Below are positions 27,215 to 36,213 of a stretch of DNA of 64,000 nt, piece by piece (the first letter of the stretch is position 1; every line of letters starts with the position of its first letter). The DNA comes from JAPPHA01 sp964291635 (GTDB lineage Bacteria > Pseudomonadota > Alphaproteobacteria > Rhodobacterales > Rhodobacteraceae). Below the pieces are notes generated by a model. That model saw only the letters and a program-made list of their open reading frames with translations. It searched no databases and was not told the origin of the DNA. The translations under genes and the position numbers were made by a program. The stretch is taken from positions 186,001 through 250,000 of the forward strand of contig OZ219892.1 of assembly GCA_964291635.2 (NCBI GenBank), written 5' to 3'.

Positions 27215-27808
27215 ATGCGAAAATCCAAGATCGTTAGAAAAACGTCCGAGACCGAGATCTCGATAAGCGTGACCCTCGACGGAACCGGCAGGCATGACCT
27301 CAGTACCGGCATCGGGTTTTTCGACCATATGCTCGAACAATTGTCGCGGCATTCTCTCATCGACCTGGAAATGTCAACGCGGGGCGATCTGCATATCGAC
27401 GACCACCACACGGTTGAAGACACCGGAATCGCGTTCGGAAAGGCTCTTTCGGAAGCCGTGGGCGACAAGGCCGGAATCAGGCGATACGGATCATGTACAC
27501 TGCCAATGGACGATGCGCTGGTCCGCGCCACGCTAGACTTCTCGGGTCGACCGTTTCTGGTGTGGGAGGCGGACCCGCCCTCTGACAGGATCGGCACGTT
27601 CGATACGGAACTCGCCCGGGAGTTCTTTCAGGCCGTCGCAGTCAATGGCGGCTTGACCGTCCATGTTGACCGGATTCGAGGCGTCAATAGCCATCATGTC
27701 ATCGAAGCGACCTTCAAGGCATTTGCACGGGCGTTGCGAACTGCCGTCGAAGTCGACCAACGCGCTCCAAAGGCCATTCCCTCGACGAAAGGAACTCTCG
27801 GCCCATGA
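27215..27808 (+). CDS. hisB: Imidazoleglycerol-phosphate dehydratase
   Basis: Manganese enzyme for the sixth step in histidine synthesis. The 197-residue, monofunctional protein has the metal-binding repeats HHTVEDTGI and NSHHVIEA and the GFFDHMLEQLSRH motif. First gene of the his run; its stop overlaps the hisH start by four bases (ATGA). Confidence 0.95.
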   Translation: MRKSKIVRKTSETEISISVTLDGTGRHDLSTGIGFFDHMLEQLSRHSLIDLEMSTRGDLHIDDHHTVEDTGIAFGKALSEAVGDKAGIRRYGSCTLPMDDALVRATLDFSGRPFLVWEADPPSDRIGTFDTELAREFFQAVAVNGGLTVHVDRIRGVNSHHVIEATFKAFARALRTAVEVDQRAPKAIPSTKGTLGP

Positions 27809-28452
27809 GCTGGTGCGTCATTGTCGACTACGGGAGCGGCAATCTGAGGTCCGCGGAAAAAAGCTTCCAGCGAATGGCGGACGAACTGCCGACGACGGCG
27901 GTCCTGCTTTCGGGACAACCCGAACACATCGCCAAAGCCGACAGAATTGTCCTTCCCGGTGTCGGCGCTTTCCCTGCATGCCGCCAGGGTCTGAGCGAAC
28001 GATCGGGCCTGATCGAGGCAATCACCGAAGCCGTCAAGGAACGTGGTGTACCGTTTCTTGGCATCTGCGTCGGAATGCAGCTGATGGCGACGACCGGCAC
28101 GGAGCTCGGATCCTCTTGCCCGGGATTCGACTGGATACCAGGCGATGTCATCAAGCTGGAGTCGGGGGATCCGTCGATCCGGCTACCCCACATGGGATGG
28201 AATGATTTTGACAGTTGCGCTTCCGGTCACCATGTTCTCAGGGGGGTCAACGCCGGAGACCACGCCTACTTTGTCCATTCGTACCATTTGCACCCACGAT
28301 CAGAGAGTGACATTCTGGTCGGCACGACCCACGGGCAGCCGTTCGCTGCGGCGGTCGGGCGTGACAACCTGATCGGCACCCAATTCCACCCCGAAAAAAG
28401 CCAGGCTACCGGACTTAGAATCATCCGTAATTTCCTTTCCTGGAAGCCATGA
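27805..28452 (+). CDS. hisH: Imidazole glycerol phosphate synthase, glutaminase subunit
   Basis: Class I amidotransferase that feeds ammonia to HisF. 215 residues with YGSGNLRS at the N-terminus, LPGVGAFPAC, the nucleophile in GICVGMQLM and His-Glu in FHPEKSQATG. ATG 27805 overlaps hisB; its stop overlaps the 51-residue ORF that follows. Confidence 0.95.
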   Translation: MSWCVIVDYGSGNLRSAEKSFQRMADELPTTAVLLSGQPEHIAKADRIVLPGVGAFPACRQGLSERSGLIEAITEAVKERGVPFLGICVGMQLMATTGTELGSSCPGFDWIPGDVIKLESGDPSIRLPHMGWNDFDSCASGHHVLRGVNAGDHAYFVHSYHLHPRSESDILVGTTHGQPFAAAVGRDNLIGTQFHPEKSQATGLRIIRNFLSWKP

Positions 28453-28604
28453 GTGCTGCGCCGCCCAGCATGGTCGAGATGATCGAGGAAACGGCTGGTT
28501 TCTCCAATGCCCCCAACCGGACCATCTGCGCCGGGTTCGCCGATTCCGAAACGCCCGGTGACGAGTGGGCAATGTCCAGCTGCCACCTGTACGAACAATC
28601 CTGA
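28449..28604 (+). CDS. 51-residue ORF coupled to hisH and hisA
   Basis: ATG 28449 overlaps the hisH stop (ATGA) and the TGA at 28602-28604 overlaps the hisA start (TGATG). The peptide is MSAAPPSMVEMIEETAGFSN followed by APNRTICAGFADSETP and ends CHLYEQS; it is acidic with two cysteines. The double overlap is the pattern of a translated, coupled gene. I do not recognise the peptide; the unrelated DUF2628 protein is what other alphaproteobacteria often have inside this operon. Alternatively it is simply open sequence filling the gap. Confidence 0.5.
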   Translation: MSAAPPSMVEMIEETAGFSNAPNRTICAGFADSETPGDEWAMSSCHLYEQS

Positions 28605-29335
28605 TGATTCTTTTTCCCGCCATCGATCTCATGGGGGGCCGTACGGTCAGGCTTCTGCGCGGAGCCAAGGACCAGGCAACCGTCTACGACTCCACGCCGG
28701 CTCAATCTGTCGCAATTTTTGAGGATTCCGGCTGCCAATGGTTGCACGTTGTCGATCTCGACGGGGCGTTTTCGGGCGATTCGGAAAACGCGCAGGCGAT
28801 TTCCGCCATCCTGGATGCCGTGTCGATTCCGATTCAACTGGGGGGCGGTATTCGTGATCTGGCGACGGTTGAATATTGGATTGAAGCAGGAGTCTCCCGA
28901 ATCATTTTCGGAACGGCCGCGGTTGAATCGCCCGAGTTGGTGGAAGAGAGTTGCAGGCACTTCCCGGACCGGATCGCCATCGGGATCGACGCCAGGAATG
29001 GCATGGTCGCAACGCGAGGGTGGATTCGCCAGACTGATGTAACTTCCGTTGATCTTGCGAAGAGATTCGAGGACCTTGGCGTTTCGGCAATCATCTACAC
29101 TGACATTCTGAAGGACGGCGCCATGGAAGGCCCGAACACTGACGCCACGGTCGCAATCGCAAATTCCGTCAGCACCCCCGTGATTGCGTCGGGAGGAATC
29201 TCGACTCTTGGCGATCTTGAGTCGCTCAAGGCCTGCGACGCAACTCTCGAAGGGGTGATCGTCGGGCGTGCTATCCATGAAGGCGTCATCAAGCCCGCTG
29301 ACGCGCTACGAGTCCTTGGTGCGCCGACATGTTGA
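28604..29335 (+). CDS. hisA: Phosphoribosylformimino-5-aminoimidazole carboxamide ribotide isomerase
   Basis: Beta/alpha barrel isomerase, fourth step of histidine synthesis. 243 residues from ATG 28604 (MILFPAIDLMGGRTVRL), with the catalytic Asp in AIDLMGG, LGGGIRD, GTAAVESP, and the second catalytic Asp in YTDILKDG. The frame is open further upstream but the start overlapping the small ORF stop fits the family. Its end overlaps hisF by seven bases. Confidence 0.94.
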   Translation: MILFPAIDLMGGRTVRLLRGAKDQATVYDSTPAQSVAIFEDSGCQWLHVVDLDGAFSGDSENAQAISAILDAVSIPIQLGGGIRDLATVEYWIEAGVSRIIFGTAAVESPELVEESCRHFPDRIAIGIDARNGMVATRGWIRQTDVTSVDLAKRFEDLGVSAIIYTDILKDGAMEGPNTDATVAIANSVSTPVIASGGISTLGDLESLKACDATLEGVIVGRAIHEGVIKPADALRVLGAPTC

Positions 29336-30087
29336 AGATACGTGTCATCCCCTGCCTTGACGTTGCCGACGGGCGGGTCGTCAAGGGAGTCAAATTCGTT
29401 TCCCTGGTCGATGCCGGGGACCCGGTCGAATGCGCGCGGACATACGATTCTTCCGGTGCCGACGAACTCTGCTTCCTCGACATTGCAGCGACCCGGCAAA
29501 ACCGGGAGACAATGTACGACGTTGTCAGATCAACCGCCGAACAGTGCTTCATGCCGCTCACCGCCGGCGGAGGTGTCCGTTCACCCGACGACATGCAGGC
29601 ACTTCTGCTTGCCGGTGCAGACAAGGTTTCGATCAATTCCGCTGCGGTCAGGAGCCCCGGGATCGTTTCCGATTGCGCAAACAGGTTTGGTCGGCAATGT
29701 GTCGTCGTCGCGATCGACGCGAAATCGATCGGTGACGGCAACTACGTCATATCGACCCATGGGGGGAGCCGAATGACGGAAATCGACGCCGTTTCGTTCG
29801 CACGGCAGGTAGAGGCCAGGGGCGCGGGCGAATTGCTCCTGACATCAATGGACCGGGACGGAACCCGGATCGGCTTTGACCTGGAACTCACACGAAAGAT
29901 CGTTGACAGTGTTCGATTGCCGGTTATCGCGTCTGGTGGGGTCGGAACCCTTCAACACCTGGTCGAAGGCGTCACGATCGGCGGTGCAAGCGCTGTACTG
30001 GCCGCGTCGATCTTTCACTTTGGTGAACACAGCATCAAGGAGGCAAAGGAATACATGGCGCGCCAGGGAATCGCAGTCAGGTTGTAG
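29329..30087 (+). CDS. hisF: Imidazole glycerol phosphate synthase, cyclase subunit
   Basis: Barrel partner of HisH that forms the imidazole ring and releases AICAR. 252 residues with the first catalytic Asp in IPCLDVADGRVVKG, TAGGGVRS, the second in VVAIDAKSIG and the phosphate sites in SGGVGTLQH. Three bases before hisE. Confidence 0.95.
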   Translation: MLKIRVIPCLDVADGRVVKGVKFVSLVDAGDPVECARTYDSSGADELCFLDIAATRQNRETMYDVVRSTAEQCFMPLTAGGGVRSPDDMQALLLAGADKVSINSAAVRSPGIVSDCANRFGRQCVVVAIDAKSIGDGNYVISTHGGSRMTEIDAVSFARQVEARGAGELLLTSMDRDGTRIGFDLELTRKIVDSVRLPVIASGGVGTLQHLVEGVTIGGASAVLAASIFHFGEHSIKEAKEYMARQGIAVRL

Positions 30088-30089
30088 AC

Positions 30090-30413
30090 ATGTCCGATGT
30101 TCTGACAGGACTCGCCCGTGTCATTGAATCCCGTGTTGACGGTGACCCCTCGGTTTCCCATGTGGCGAACCTGATTTCCCAGGGGCCGCGGAAGTGTACG
30201 GAAAAGTTTGGTGAAGAGGCGATCGAGGCGATCGTCGCCTCTTCCAGCAATGATGCTGACAGCCTGGTTGGAGAAGCGGCGGATGTCGTGTTTCATCTTC
30301 TCGTCATGCTTGCCGCACATGGAATCAGGCTCGAGGACGTTCTGGCTGAACTCGAACGGAGGAAAGGCAAGTCGGGAATTCTGGAAAAGCAGGAGCGCCA
30401 AGGCTCGGGATAG
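30090..30413 (+). CDS. hisE: Phosphoribosyl-ATP diphosphatase
   Basis: All-alpha MazG-like pyrophosphohydrolase, second step of histidine synthesis. 107 residues; GPRKCTEKFGEEAIEAIVA and GEAADVVFHLLVML carry the metal-binding ExxE and ExxD sites. Last gene of the cluster; hisI is not in the window. Confidence 0.92.
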   Translation: MSDVLTGLARVIESRVDGDPSVSHVANLISQGPRKCTEKFGEEAIEAIVASSSNDADSLVGEAADVVFHLLVMLAAHGIRLEDVLAELERRKGKSGILEKQERQGSG

Positions 30414-30551
30414 GACGGCCGTCAACCCTTCCCGCTCGATCGAAACATTCAAAGAAACGATCCTTCACGCGATTCGTGACTGCGCGCGCAGTAAGGCAGT
30501 TGACGGCATCGCAGGAATTCGCGGCGTCCGTGCCGTCCGGTCGTCTGCCCA

Positions 30552-31868
30552 CTATCCGGTTTGGGGAGGTGGCGTGGCGCCCGGAGCGCCCAGTCCAAGG
30601 GCGACTTCGCTCCCACCCACCCGTTCGATCAGTGCTGCCTGATCTTCGAAAGCTCGGTCGTTGACTTCCTCCGGATTGCAGATGTCGAAAAGTAAACCGT
30701 GCATTTCCGAGGGAATGGCCGCGTGGTCGGCACTTTCGCCGAGATCGGCCAGTTCCTCGGAATCGGTTTCAAGATCGAAAAGTTCCGGCGCAATTCCGAC
30801 ATAGTAGTGGTATTTCCACCTCCCTCGACGGACCATGTACGCTCCTGAAACAGCTCCAGCCGCGTGGCACTCGGAAAAAACGGTTCGGTCCGGGTTGGCA
30901 GGCGCCGATGCGATGTCCAGCAGTGATGTGCCCGGGGAGTTCAGCTCCTGGCCAAAAAAATCCGAAACCGTCGCCGACAGGTCCAGCAGGCTGACTGCGG
31001 TATGGCACTCCCCTTACCCCAGGTCCGGATCTGCAATTATCAACGGAATATCAATGCGTTCCCGATAGAAATTCGACTTTCCCCACAGGCCTCTCGCACC
31101 AAGATTGTTCCCATGGTCGGATGTATAGACGAAAGTCGTCCGGTCGGCGAAACCTGAAGCTGCCAATGCATCAAGGATTTGGCCAACAGAATGGTCGAGA
31201 CTGGTGCAAAGACCATAATATGCTGCAAAAGCTGACAGTCTTTCCGTTTCGTCACGGAATCGCGCTTCGCTGTCCATCATCGCGTTTTGTTTTTCGACCC
31301 AGAGATGCCGGCGATAACCCTTTTTCGGGTGCAACTTGGCATCACCGACTTCATCCAGCGGATATAGGTCAAAGTACTCCTTTGCGACAACGAGAGGGAA
31401 ATGAGGTGCAACAAGTCCGACGAACAGGCATCAGCACCTATCATCTCCGGAAGAAGCACGATTTTGAAACCACGACTCACAAGTGCGAACGACGGCCCTG
31501 TCATACTCCGTGTAGGGGCTTTCACCCGGGTCAATGGCCTCCCCCAGCATCCGCTTGTCCTTCGTCACCCGTTCATCTTCCTTCCTGATCGATGCCCAAA
31601 CCATTCCGACACCGCCTGCGATCATCATCGAAATGTGTTCGAAATCGAAACCAGCAGGATCACTTTCGGACCTGTAGTGCAGTTTCCCGATTGCCTCGAC
31701 CTGGCCCCCCGCCTGTTGCAATTGATGGCCCCATCCGGAAACCCTGCCATCATACGCCATCGCGTTGTCCCAATACCCGATCTGATGCACGTGTTTTCCG
31801 GTCGCAAACGCGGCCCGGGCCGGAACACGAATTGGTGACGTTAATATCGTGCACGACATTATCGTCAC
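30552..31868 (-). pseudogene. Sulfatase (arylsulfatase/choline-sulfatase type), frameshifted and lacking the catalytic cysteine
   Basis: Read leftward from 31868: SPIRVPARAAFATGKHVHQIG, a second block with TTFVYTSDHGNNLGARGLWGKSNFYRERIDIPLII (31014-31334), and a C-terminal MVRRGRWKYHYYVG with PELFDLETDSEELADL (30552-30836). These are in different frames, so there are several frameshifts. The formylglycine site, normally CxPxR, reads RVPAR: a single T-to-C change (TGT to CGT) turns the essential Cys into Arg. The N-terminal about 50 residues with the metal-binding Asp pair are not found. The enzyme is dead. Confidence 0.82.
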
Positions 31869-32119
31869 TCGTCATGCAGGCCGGCAGGAATGACATACAT
31901 TGTCCGGAAAGCTCACCTTGGCGAATCTCCGGGACGGCGGACACTATTCGGGCCGATCATTGTCAACAACTGCCGAAGGGAACGCGTCCTGGTCACGGAG
32001 AGGTCAGGTCGCGGCGTTGTCATGATCGCAGGTCGCCCGAGGACCTGTCCGGTAATCGTCCTGCGAAAGTTGAAAATTCGCCATGAGAGAGCAAGATTCG
32101 TCACAGGGAGGACCTGGAG
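31869..32119. other. Spacer between sulfatase and hydrolase pseudogenes
   Basis: No gene recognised; no clear N-terminal sulfatase sequence is found here either. Confidence 0.4.
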
Positions 32120-32836
32120 TTGAGTTCAGTGTTTCTTCTGGTTCATGGAGCCTGGCACGGTGGATGGTGTTGGAAACCAGCCGAAGAACTCCTCAAAACC
32201 AAGGGGCACGAGACCCATGCCGACCCTGACAGGTTCGGGAGAGCGCAGCCATCTGGCGCATCCGGGGATCAATCCCGACACCTATGTTTGAGACATCTTG
32301 AACGTCATACAATGGAGGGAATTGGACAACTTGATCCTCGTTGGCCATTCATACGGCAGAATGGTCGCCACCGGGGTCGCATCCGAGGTGCCGAAGAAGG
32401 TCAGCATGCTCGTTTACCTCGACGCTTTTGTGCCCGAAAAATTGGCGAGTCGGTTTTCGCCCGTTCAAACCCCGACCGCCTGGCCAAGTTCGAGGCTCAA
32501 TTGGCAAACGGCGGTTTCCTGGTCGAACCGGATCTTTTCGACGCCTGGACGGATGAACCCTCCCTCAAGGATTGGCTGGTGAAAATGTGTACGCCACATC
32601 CGATTGGATGCTTCCGCTATGGCGTGACGCTCACTGGACGGCAGGAAGCGGTTCAAGGATGCCACTACATCGTTTGTGACCGCAACGATCCTTCTCCATT
32701 CCAATCTGAATTCAAACGCCTCCGAAGGCTGGGCGGTTGGCATACCCACCATACCGATGCAAAGCACGATGCAATGGTCGAGAAGCCGGAGAAGCTCGCA
32801 GAAATCCTGCATCGAATCTCTGAATTTGAAAGCTGA
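32120..32836 (+). pseudogene. Alpha/beta hydrolase, broken
   Basis: N-terminal VFLLVHGAWHGGWCWKPAEEL in one frame; the middle with LDNLILVGHSYGRMVATGVA and LVYLDAFVPE in a second (the nucleophile elbow is GHSYG); the C-terminal part with LAKFEAQLANGG, and the catalytic His near HDAMVEKPEKLAEIL, back in the first frame. A TGA (32289-32291) also interrupts the middle frame before DILNVIQW. Two frameshifts and one stop make it non-functional. Related to MenH/salicylate-esterase-like hydrolases by pattern. Confidence 0.8.
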
Positions 32837-33168
32837 AGAGCGGCAGAAGTTCCTTTTCAGGTCGGAGCGTGCACGTGGTTAGGCGCTGGAGCGAAATTTG
32901 ACGGACGTTCGTTGCGCGAGCAAGAGCCTGTGGGCAACTTTCGAGAGCAAACGTAACGCCGGAAATCCAGGTCCAGGATTGCACGACATCGGGAGATGGA
33001 GGCGGCAGCTCGAAAGGGCTGACACTCCCGGAAATCCTTGACAGAACCGACACACGACGCGACCGAACCGGGGTCCTGCCGCGATCCTGCAGCGACACCG
33101 TACAGGGATGAATCCGGCTTGGCAGCCCGGTTCGCGGATGTCCCGTACCGTCGCTACCCGTCTCAGTA
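32837..33168. other. Convergent intergenic region
   Basis: 332 bp between the hydrolase remnant and the end of the ABC ATPase; nothing recognised. Confidence 0.45.
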
Positions 33169-34212
33169 TCAGGCCGACTGTTCGGTGCGGACCGCTGGAG
33201 TTGCCGCAATCAGGGCCTGCATGCGGCTATCGAGCTGGTCGGCGAAGTGGCAGGCGGCACGATGGCCGTCGCCAAAGGTCTGGAACGGCGGCGGAGTCTT
33301 CGAACAGATCGGCTCCGCGATCGGACAGCGGGTGTGGAATCGGCAGCCGGACGGCGGGTCGATCGGCGAGGGAACATCCCCGGTGAGCACCATGCGCCGC
33401 CGTTTGCGGCTGCGTTCCGGATCCGGAATTGGATGGGCCGCAAGCAGTGCCAGCGTATAGGGATGCCTTGGCGCATCGAAGACCGCTTCGGTCGGACCTT
33501 CCTCAGCAACCCGGCCGAGGTAGACTATCATGACCCGGTCTGCCAGCGAACGGACCACCGCAAGGTCGTGGGAAATGAAGAGATAGGAAATTTGGGACGC
33601 ATTCTGCAGTTCCCGCATCAGCGCCAGGATCTGGCCCTGGATGGAAATGTCCAGCGCCGAAACCGGTTCATCGGCAACGATGATCGCCGGGCTGACGGAA
33701 ATCGATCGGGCGATGGACAACCGCTGCCGCTCGCCGCCGCTCAACTGGTGGCGCGACCGGTTCAGATAGCTCGGACCCGGCGACAGTCCGACCTGGTCCA
33801 TCAGCCTCAGCACCTCGGTCTCAAGTTCGGCTCTTGGGACGATCCGGTTGATTGCCAAAGGTTGGGAAATCATCTGAAAAGCGGTCTTCAGCGGATTCAT
33901 CGAGTCATACGGATCCTGGAAGACCATCTGGACCTGGCGCCGGTAGACCGACCGGTTCTCGGCCGTCATGCGGTCGAGCGCCTGTCCCCGGAACCGGATC
34001 TCGCCTCCCGTCGGCCGTGTCAGCCCGGCGACGGCTCGCCCGAGGGTGGTCTTTCCGCAACCGCTCTCGCCGACAACGGCCAGGACCTCCCCCTCGCGCA
34101 GCGCCAGGCTGATGCCGTCGACAGCCTTGACCGTACGCTTGTCCCGGGTTGACCAGCCGTCGCTAACGGGAAAGAACACCTGCAGATCGTCGACTTCAAG
34201 GAGAGTTTTCAT
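33169..34212 (-). CDS. Dipeptide/oligopeptide ABC transporter ATP-binding protein (DppF type)
   Basis: Cytoplasmic ATPase of a peptide-type importer. 347 residues with Walker A GESGCGKTTLG (about residue 46), Q-loop VFQDPYDSMNP, signature LSGGERQRLSIARS, Walker B IIVADEPVSALD and the C-terminal oligopeptide/dipeptide extension with cysteines (CRFHTRCPIAEPICSKTPP). The Cys-rich tail often carries an iron-sulfur site in this family. Last gene of the leftward unit, 9 bp after its DppD-type partner. Confidence 0.92.
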   Translation of the reverse strand: MKTLLEVDDLQVFFPVSDGWSTRDKRTVKAVDGISLALREGEVLAVVGESGCGKTTLGRAVAGLTRPTGGEIRFRGQALDRMTAENRSVYRRQVQMVFQDPYDSMNPLKTAFQMISQPLAINRIVPRAELETEVLRLMDQVGLSPGPSYLNRSRHQLSGGERQRLSIARSISVSPAIIVADEPVSALDISIQGQILALMRELQNASQISYLFISHDLAVVRSLADRVMIVYLGRVAEEGPTEAVFDAPRHPYTLALLAAHPIPDPERSRKRRRMVLTGDVPSPIDPPSGCRFHTRCPIAEPICSKTPPPFQTFGDGHRAACHFADQLDSRMQALIAATPAVRTEQSA

Positions 34213-34221
34213 CGGGCCCGG

Positions 34222-35184
34222 TCACTCGTGCAGGAGGCAACGAACCTGGTTGCCGTTGGCAAAGCGGACCACGGCGGGTTCGATCGTGGAGCATTCGGCC
34301 ATCACCCGGGAACAGCGCGGATGGAAGCGGCACCCCGAGGGCACTTCGACCCGGCTCGGGGGGCGGCCCCGTATGGTCCGGAATTGATCAGCGCGCCGGT
34401 CAAAGAGCAGCGAGCAGTCGAGAAGCGCCTCGGTATAAGGATGCCGCGGGGACTCGAATAGGTCAAAAATGCCGGCTTCTTCGACGATCTGGCCGGCATA
34501 CATGACATAGACGCGTTCGCAGTACTCGGCCACCAGGCCGAGATTGTGCGTGATAAGCAGGAGCGCAGTGCCGAGTTCGCTGCAGAGTTCACGCAGCAGT
34601 TCCATGATCTGCGCCTGAATCGTGACATCGAGCGCGGTCGTCGGCTCGTCAGCGATCAACAGGCTCGGGCGGCAAGCGATGGCAATGGCGATCAGTGCCC
34701 GCTGGCGCATGCCACCGCTCAGCTGGTGCGGATAATAGTCGGCGACGGCCTCCGGATTGGGCAACTGGACCATGCCGAGCGTCTCGATGACCTTACGTCG
34801 CACTGCCGACCGACGAATGTTCTGATGGATGCGGACGGACTCGGCAACCTGCTCGCCGACCCGGATCAGCGGGTTGAGAAACGTCATCGGTTCCTGAAAC
34901 ACCATGCTCATCTCGACTCCGCGCAGACGTGCCATCGCGGCGGCGTCGAGAGTCAGGATATCGCGGCCGTCGAGAAGGACACGGCCGCCGACGATTCGCC
35001 CTGGCTTCGAGATCAACCTCATGATTGAAAAGGCGGTTGTGCTCTTTCCGGAACCGGACTCGCCGACTAGTGCGACCGCCTCGCCCCGGCGAATGGTCAG
35101 GGAAACATTGTCGACGGCACGCACGGTCTGGCCTTCCGCCAGGTAGTGGGTGCTCAGTTCTTCGACCTGAAGGAGTTCGGTCAT
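34222..35184 (-). CDS. Dipeptide/oligopeptide ABC transporter ATP-binding protein (DppD type)
   Basis: Second ATPase of the same importer. 320 residues: Walker A GESGSGKSTTAF, signature LSGGMRQRALIAIA, Walker B LLIADEPTTALDVT, and the C-terminal CRFHPRCSR tail. Pairs with the downstream DppF-type gene to power the two permeases further upstream. Confidence 0.92.
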   Translation of the reverse strand: MTELLQVEELSTHYLAEGQTVRAVDNVSLTIRRGEAVALVGESGSGKSTTAFSIMRLISKPGRIVGGRVLLDGRDILTLDAAAMARLRGVEMSMVFQEPMTFLNPLIRVGEQVAESVRIHQNIRRSAVRRKVIETLGMVQLPNPEAVADYYPHQLSGGMRQRALIAIAIACRPSLLIADEPTTALDVTIQAQIMELLRELCSELGTALLLITHNLGLVAEYCERVYVMYAGQIVEEAGIFDLFESPRHPYTEALLDCSLLFDRRADQFRTIRGRPPSRVEVPSGCRFHPRCSRVMAECSTIEPAVVRFANGNQVRCLLHE

Positions 35185-35289
35185 GGCCGGTTTGTCCTGA
35201 CGGCAGTGGCCGGCGCAAGGTCAGTCCCGGGACCGCCCCGCGGCGGCCCCGGTCTTCGGCCCCGTTCGCCGCTACGCCCGGTGCCGGAC

Positions 35290-36102
35290 TTATTGATAGT
35301 CCATGCCACCGGTCGCGGAATTGATGTTGATGCCGACGCCCCGGCGCAGTGCCTCGAGCGAGAATACCCAGTCGAACATCAGGTTGGCGATGTTCACATC
35401 GGGCCCGAACTGGTTGACCAGCCAGATTTCCGAGTCGCGGATCTGGTGCGTGAGGCCACCCCAGACCGGAATCGCCCAGACTTCGAAGATCAGGTCCTTC
35501 ATGTCGATTTCGGCGAGCAAGGCGTCGAAAAGGTCCTGGCGGATCTCGCCTCGGGGCGAGCGGATCTCGGCGGTGTCGACCGTGACCTTCCAGGCGCCGA
35601 GGTCCATGCATGCCTTGACGTCGTCGACGATTTCCTGGATGGAATGCTGCTCACCGCCGCCGGATTCCGGAATGACGGCGATGCCGGCATCGACAACCGA
35701 CTTGATGTGGCGGTTCTTTTCCTCGCGGGTCCAGTCACTGCGACTGTCGGAGACTTCGACATAGTCGAACCCGATTTCCTTGCAATGCTCAAGATACTCA
35801 TCGACCTTTCCCAGCTTGGCTGCATATTCGAAAAAAATGCCCCCAGGCTGCACCTTGACATTGGCGTTGTGGTAAATCTCGACCTTTCGTTTCAGCATAT
35901 CAAGCGGATAGATCGCCGCGAATCCGAGAACGACCTTGGCGACATCGACAAATTCGCCGGTATGTTCCAGGTAGTCCGCCTGCTGCCCGAGGGGCAGTCC
36001 CCAGTCGCAAATTTCACTGATTCCACAGTCCCGTGGCTTCGGCCGGGGCTCGCTTGTCAAGGGCAGTCGATTAAACGCGCGTATGCTTTTCGATGTCGAC
36101 AT
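35290..36102 (-). CDS. Phosphosulfolactate synthase (ComA) family protein
   Basis: A 270-residue TIM-barrel protein of the ComA family, which in methanogens adds sulfite to phosphoenolpyruvate to make phosphosulfolactate. Visible family positions include RPKPRDCGISEICDWGL, DVAKVVLGFAAIYP, VKVQPGGIFFEYAA, FDYVEVSDSR and the late VNQFGPDVNIAN. Start ATG 36102 has GAGGAG six bases upstream and beats the open frame further out. It lies between an ABC ATPase gene and a PrpD gene, so it is likely catabolic or biosynthetic for the transported compound. Whether it uses sulfite and PEP here is unknown. Confidence 0.78.
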   Translation of the reverse strand: MSTSKSIRAFNRLPLTSEPRPKPRDCGISEICDWGLPLGQQADYLEHTGEFVDVAKVVLGFAAIYPLDMLKRKVEIYHNANVKVQPGGIFFEYAAKLGKVDEYLEHCKEIGFDYVEVSDSRSDWTREEKNRHIKSVVDAGIAVIPESGGGEQHSIQEIVDDVKACMDLGAWKVTVDTAEIRSPRGEIRQDLFDALLAEIDMKDLIFEVWAIPVWGGLTHQIRDSEIWLVNQFGPDVNIANLMFDWVFSLEALRRGVGININSATGGMDYQ

Positions 36103-36213
36103 GGTCAACTCCTCATTCCGTTTGTCGCGTATCCCGGTTCGCCGGGACTTCATGGTTTACTCCGCCTGTTCCGCCAGCGCCGGCCACGTGACCGCCGCCG
36201 GCCCGCCCGGCGG

